Shown here in pieces: positions 61,809-64,000 of a DNA stretch of 64,000 bases. The notes under the pieces were generated by a model that worked only from the letters and a program-made list of their open reading frames with translations, did not search any database and was not told the DNA's origin. How positions within the stretch are numbered: the first letter of the stretch is position 1; each line of letters begins with the position of its first letter. The stretch spans positions 8,175,001 to 8,239,000 of the forward strand of contig NC_064554.1 in the NCBI RefSeq assembly GCF_023856365.1, in the 5' to 3' direction. Source of the stretch: Brienomyrus brachyistius. Taxonomy: Eukaryota > Chordata > Actinopteri > Osteoglossiformes > Mormyridae. A program made the translations under genes and the position numbers.

Positions 61809-62058
61809 CTATGAGAATGGAGACCCAAGCTCAAAAAAGATGGTCTGAATTGTTTCAAAGGTATATTTCATCGTTGTTGTTTACTCAATGTTCATGACAT
61901 ACAAAAGGCCAACGTAGTATGCGAAGGCAGTCGAGAGATCGGGTGGGTCATGTAGAATGATGGCTCCTTCTAGCACAACAGCTACATCTCGCACAGTTGA
62001 TGTGATGGAGTCATCACCTTCACAGACAACCAGAACGCCAATATGCACACCTTGGACC
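61809..62058 (-). pseudogene. exon remnant of an uncharacterised multi-copy fish protein family
   Basis: The minus strand reads VHIGVLVVCEGDDSITSTVR, then DVAVVLEGAIIL and AYYVGLLYVMNIE, and a TAA (61881-61883). The same frame then continues MKYTFETIQTIFFELG to a TAG at 61809. The two halves, the V-L-E-G-x-x-x-L and L-K/M-Y-T-F-E-x-x-Q blocks, and their spacing are as I recall from the C-terminal exon of an abundant uncharacterised fish protein family of unknown role. The internal TAA makes this copy look dead, or else the coding end has simply shortened. No partner exon was found on this strand nearby. Confidence 0.4.
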
Positions 62059-63224
62059 AATAGAATATTTACCTTTTTCCTAGCTAGGTTGCCTCTCCAC
62101 CAGGAAGCATACCTGTCACGTATGAAGGGGAGACACAACCCAGAGGCAGCATTGGGCTGGACTGACTGGGGTTTTATTGAAGTGTAATATGGCAATGAGA
62201 AAACAAAGGACCATAAAGGGTTTAAAATGGAGAACAAGCAGGAATTGTGAGACTGGAGCAGAGCCAACCGGAACACAGGGAGCCCTCCAACATAACTGCT
62301 TGCCACATTTAGAGATTGCTAATAAACAGAATTTATGTTATTGTTCAGGCCAGTGCCACTGGTACATACACGTGCATCATGTGCTATATGTAGAGCACCA
62401 AGGGGGATCTGCCTTTATGGAGAGATTGTTAGTATTAAACTATCATCAGGGATGAACATAACTGGTACGCAGGTACACATTCACCTTTAAATGCGATATG
62501 CGCGGCAATCGATTAATGTAACAGCGTGAATACGTATCAGCCAGTTTAACCTTTATATGCTAATTTGTACTTAGTTTGCGGTAGAGGTTTATATGCACGG
62601 TAATTTCTAACGTCTCCCGTTCTGTATTTTTGATCGCCAATATATGCATGTATGTCTGTCTGTATATCAATTCATTAACACTTCCAAGTATTATTCACGA
62701 AATGTTCACATTCACAGGGATCTTCCCCCCATAACCATCGTGAATGTGAAGGAGTGACTGCAAATCATCTTCCTCACTACTGTCTGAGAAAACGCGGCTG
62801 CAGGAGCCAACCACAGAGAAGGTAATGTCTGAATTTGTCCAAATAGCTACAGTAACCAATCAGAATGCTAATGTGACACACAGGGGACTTTTTGAAGTGG
62901 TCAGGCGTGTTGATTTCATAATCAGTTTCAGTCAGCCCATGCACATAACCAGTTACAACCAGTAAAAGGAAGCAAAACCAAAACTTGCGCTCCCAGCTGA
63001 GACTTGCGGATCACAAACTTTTTATGACACATGCACTTCATTTGAAAGATTCCTTACCACAGCATACACAACAAACAAATAAAGTAATTTATTTTCGTAT
63101 AGCGCATTATCACAATATTACATTGTCTCAAAGCGCTTTACAGCATCCCCACCCAAAGCCCCCAGTGAGTAAGCCAGAAGCATCCTGGAGATTCTATTTT
63201 GAGAGACGGGAGAGTAGCGACTTG
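62059..63224. other. non-coding stretch
   Basis: No gene recognised. A dispersed repeat with CGTATAGCGCATTATCAC and CAAAGCGCTTTACAGCATCC (63096-63150) leads into the LINE that follows. Confidence 0.4.
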
Positions 63225-64000
63225 GCAACAACCATAGCGCCAGAGAGTCCGACATCTCAGCAAATTTAAAAGTGCTACCTAACAGCAAGCGTAAGGATTC
63301 TCCGATTGTCATCCACGTCGACAGTAATGATGTCCGAATGAGGCAATCGGAGATCATTAAGACAAACTTCATAGAGGTGTGCAACCTTGCGAAGAAGATG
63401 TCTGCGTCAGTAATGTGCTATGGCCCCATCCCTACTAGACGTGGCGACGAAAGGTGCAGCAAATTATCTTCGCTGCGTTGCTGGCTGTCGGAATGGTGCC
63501 CGGTCAATGGTGTTGGTTATATAGACAAGTGGTGGACGTTTTATTCATGCCTCGCGGGCTGGTGCCGATCTCCTGTCCAGAAGCATAGCTCATAGTCTCA
63601 AGGCAAATCGCTGACTAGCCAGAACCAAGTCCAGGTGGTAGGCAAACTGGCATAACCGACCGCCTGCTAGGTTCTTAGTTGTCACCTAGGGTTCATGTTA
63701 TCAAGACTATGTCTGTTCACCGCACTATTAATCGTGGAGGTCTATTCCAGTGTAGTGAATGTCATAATAATTTAATAAAAATTAAGCCAAATCCATTATT
63801 AGGTAATAGGTGTAATGCAAGGCTAAAGCTTGGGCTTTTGAATGTAAGATCACTGGCTCCTAAGGCGCTACTAATAAATGAAATGATTAGTGATATTAGA
63901 CTTGGTGTTACTTGGTGCTTATGCCTTATGCCCAGGGCTTAAACTTACTGAATTCATGGCACTAAATGAATGTACTCCAGCTGAATACAGTCATAAGCAT
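63225..64000 (+). mobile_element. LINE 5' region, cut by the window end
   Basis: One plus frame (to 63595) reads S-D-I-S-A-N-L, then SPIVIHVDSNDVRMRQSEI and IPTRRGDERCSKLSSL. This is an SGNH-hydrolase-like ORF1 of the type found in CR1/L2-group LINEs, although an Asp replaces the Gly usual in the H-V-G-x-N-D motif. After stops, 63679-63942 reads LKLGLLNVRSLAPKALLINE, the start of the AP endonuclease domain of ORF2. A frame break follows, so this copy is not intact. The reverse transcriptase would lie beyond the window. Confidence 0.7.

Overview
This window is vertebrate nuclear DNA, almost certainly from a ray-finned fish. It is AT-rich and intron-rich, with very sparse coding exons. It carries teleost-type interspersed repeats: Tc1-like transposons, LINE 3' ends with GATA/GAAA tails, gypsy-type LTRs with TGTCA...TGACA ends, and a tRNA-headed SINE with a GGAT-rich tail. 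No bacterial operon, CRISPR array, rRNA or stand-alone tRNA gene was seen. The species cannot be fixed from the sequence. Most long open frames are chance frames or lie in repeats.

Only a few stretches look like host protein-coding exons. Two well-formed exons at 35.05-35.70 kb encode the end of one Ig domain and the start of the next in a Sidekick-type adhesion protein (sdk2 is the best guess). No other sdk exon was recognised, so most of the window is probably intron sequence of that gene. A C-type lectin domain split over four exons lies at 58.9-60.5 kb on the same strand. It keeps EPN and WND sugar-binding motifs but has an in-frame TGA where a conserved Trp is expected. Just upstream (56.9-58.3 kb) are intron-separated exons of a Ginger1-like transposase: an integrase core whose D35E spacing appears only after splicing, two Ulp1-protease-like exons, and a zinc-finger-like exon. 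A minus-strand exon-like remnant at 61.8-62.1 kb resembles an abundant uncharacterised fish protein family.

The rest is mobile and tandem DNA. A 2-kb, 21-bp minisatellite (8.55-10.6 kb) is open in five of six frames and has higher-order structure. Two related gag/pol-poor LTR elements (15.8-17.15 and 22.6-24.75 kb) share a proline-rich internal region. Minus-oriented solo LTRs at 30.76 and 54.51 kb have perfect 5-bp target duplications (CATAA, ATCGG). Tc1-like remnants lie at 4.4, 20.7, 31.1 and 40.8-42.4 kb, the last split by a LINE. SINE copies are scattered throughout, two of them fused head-on into an inverted repeat at 55 kb. The window ends inside the 5' part of a LINE.

If there is something unusual here, the best candidates are the spliced Ginger1-type integrase/protease locus beside the lectin exons and the minisatellite. 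All family names come from reading motifs by eye; no search was run.
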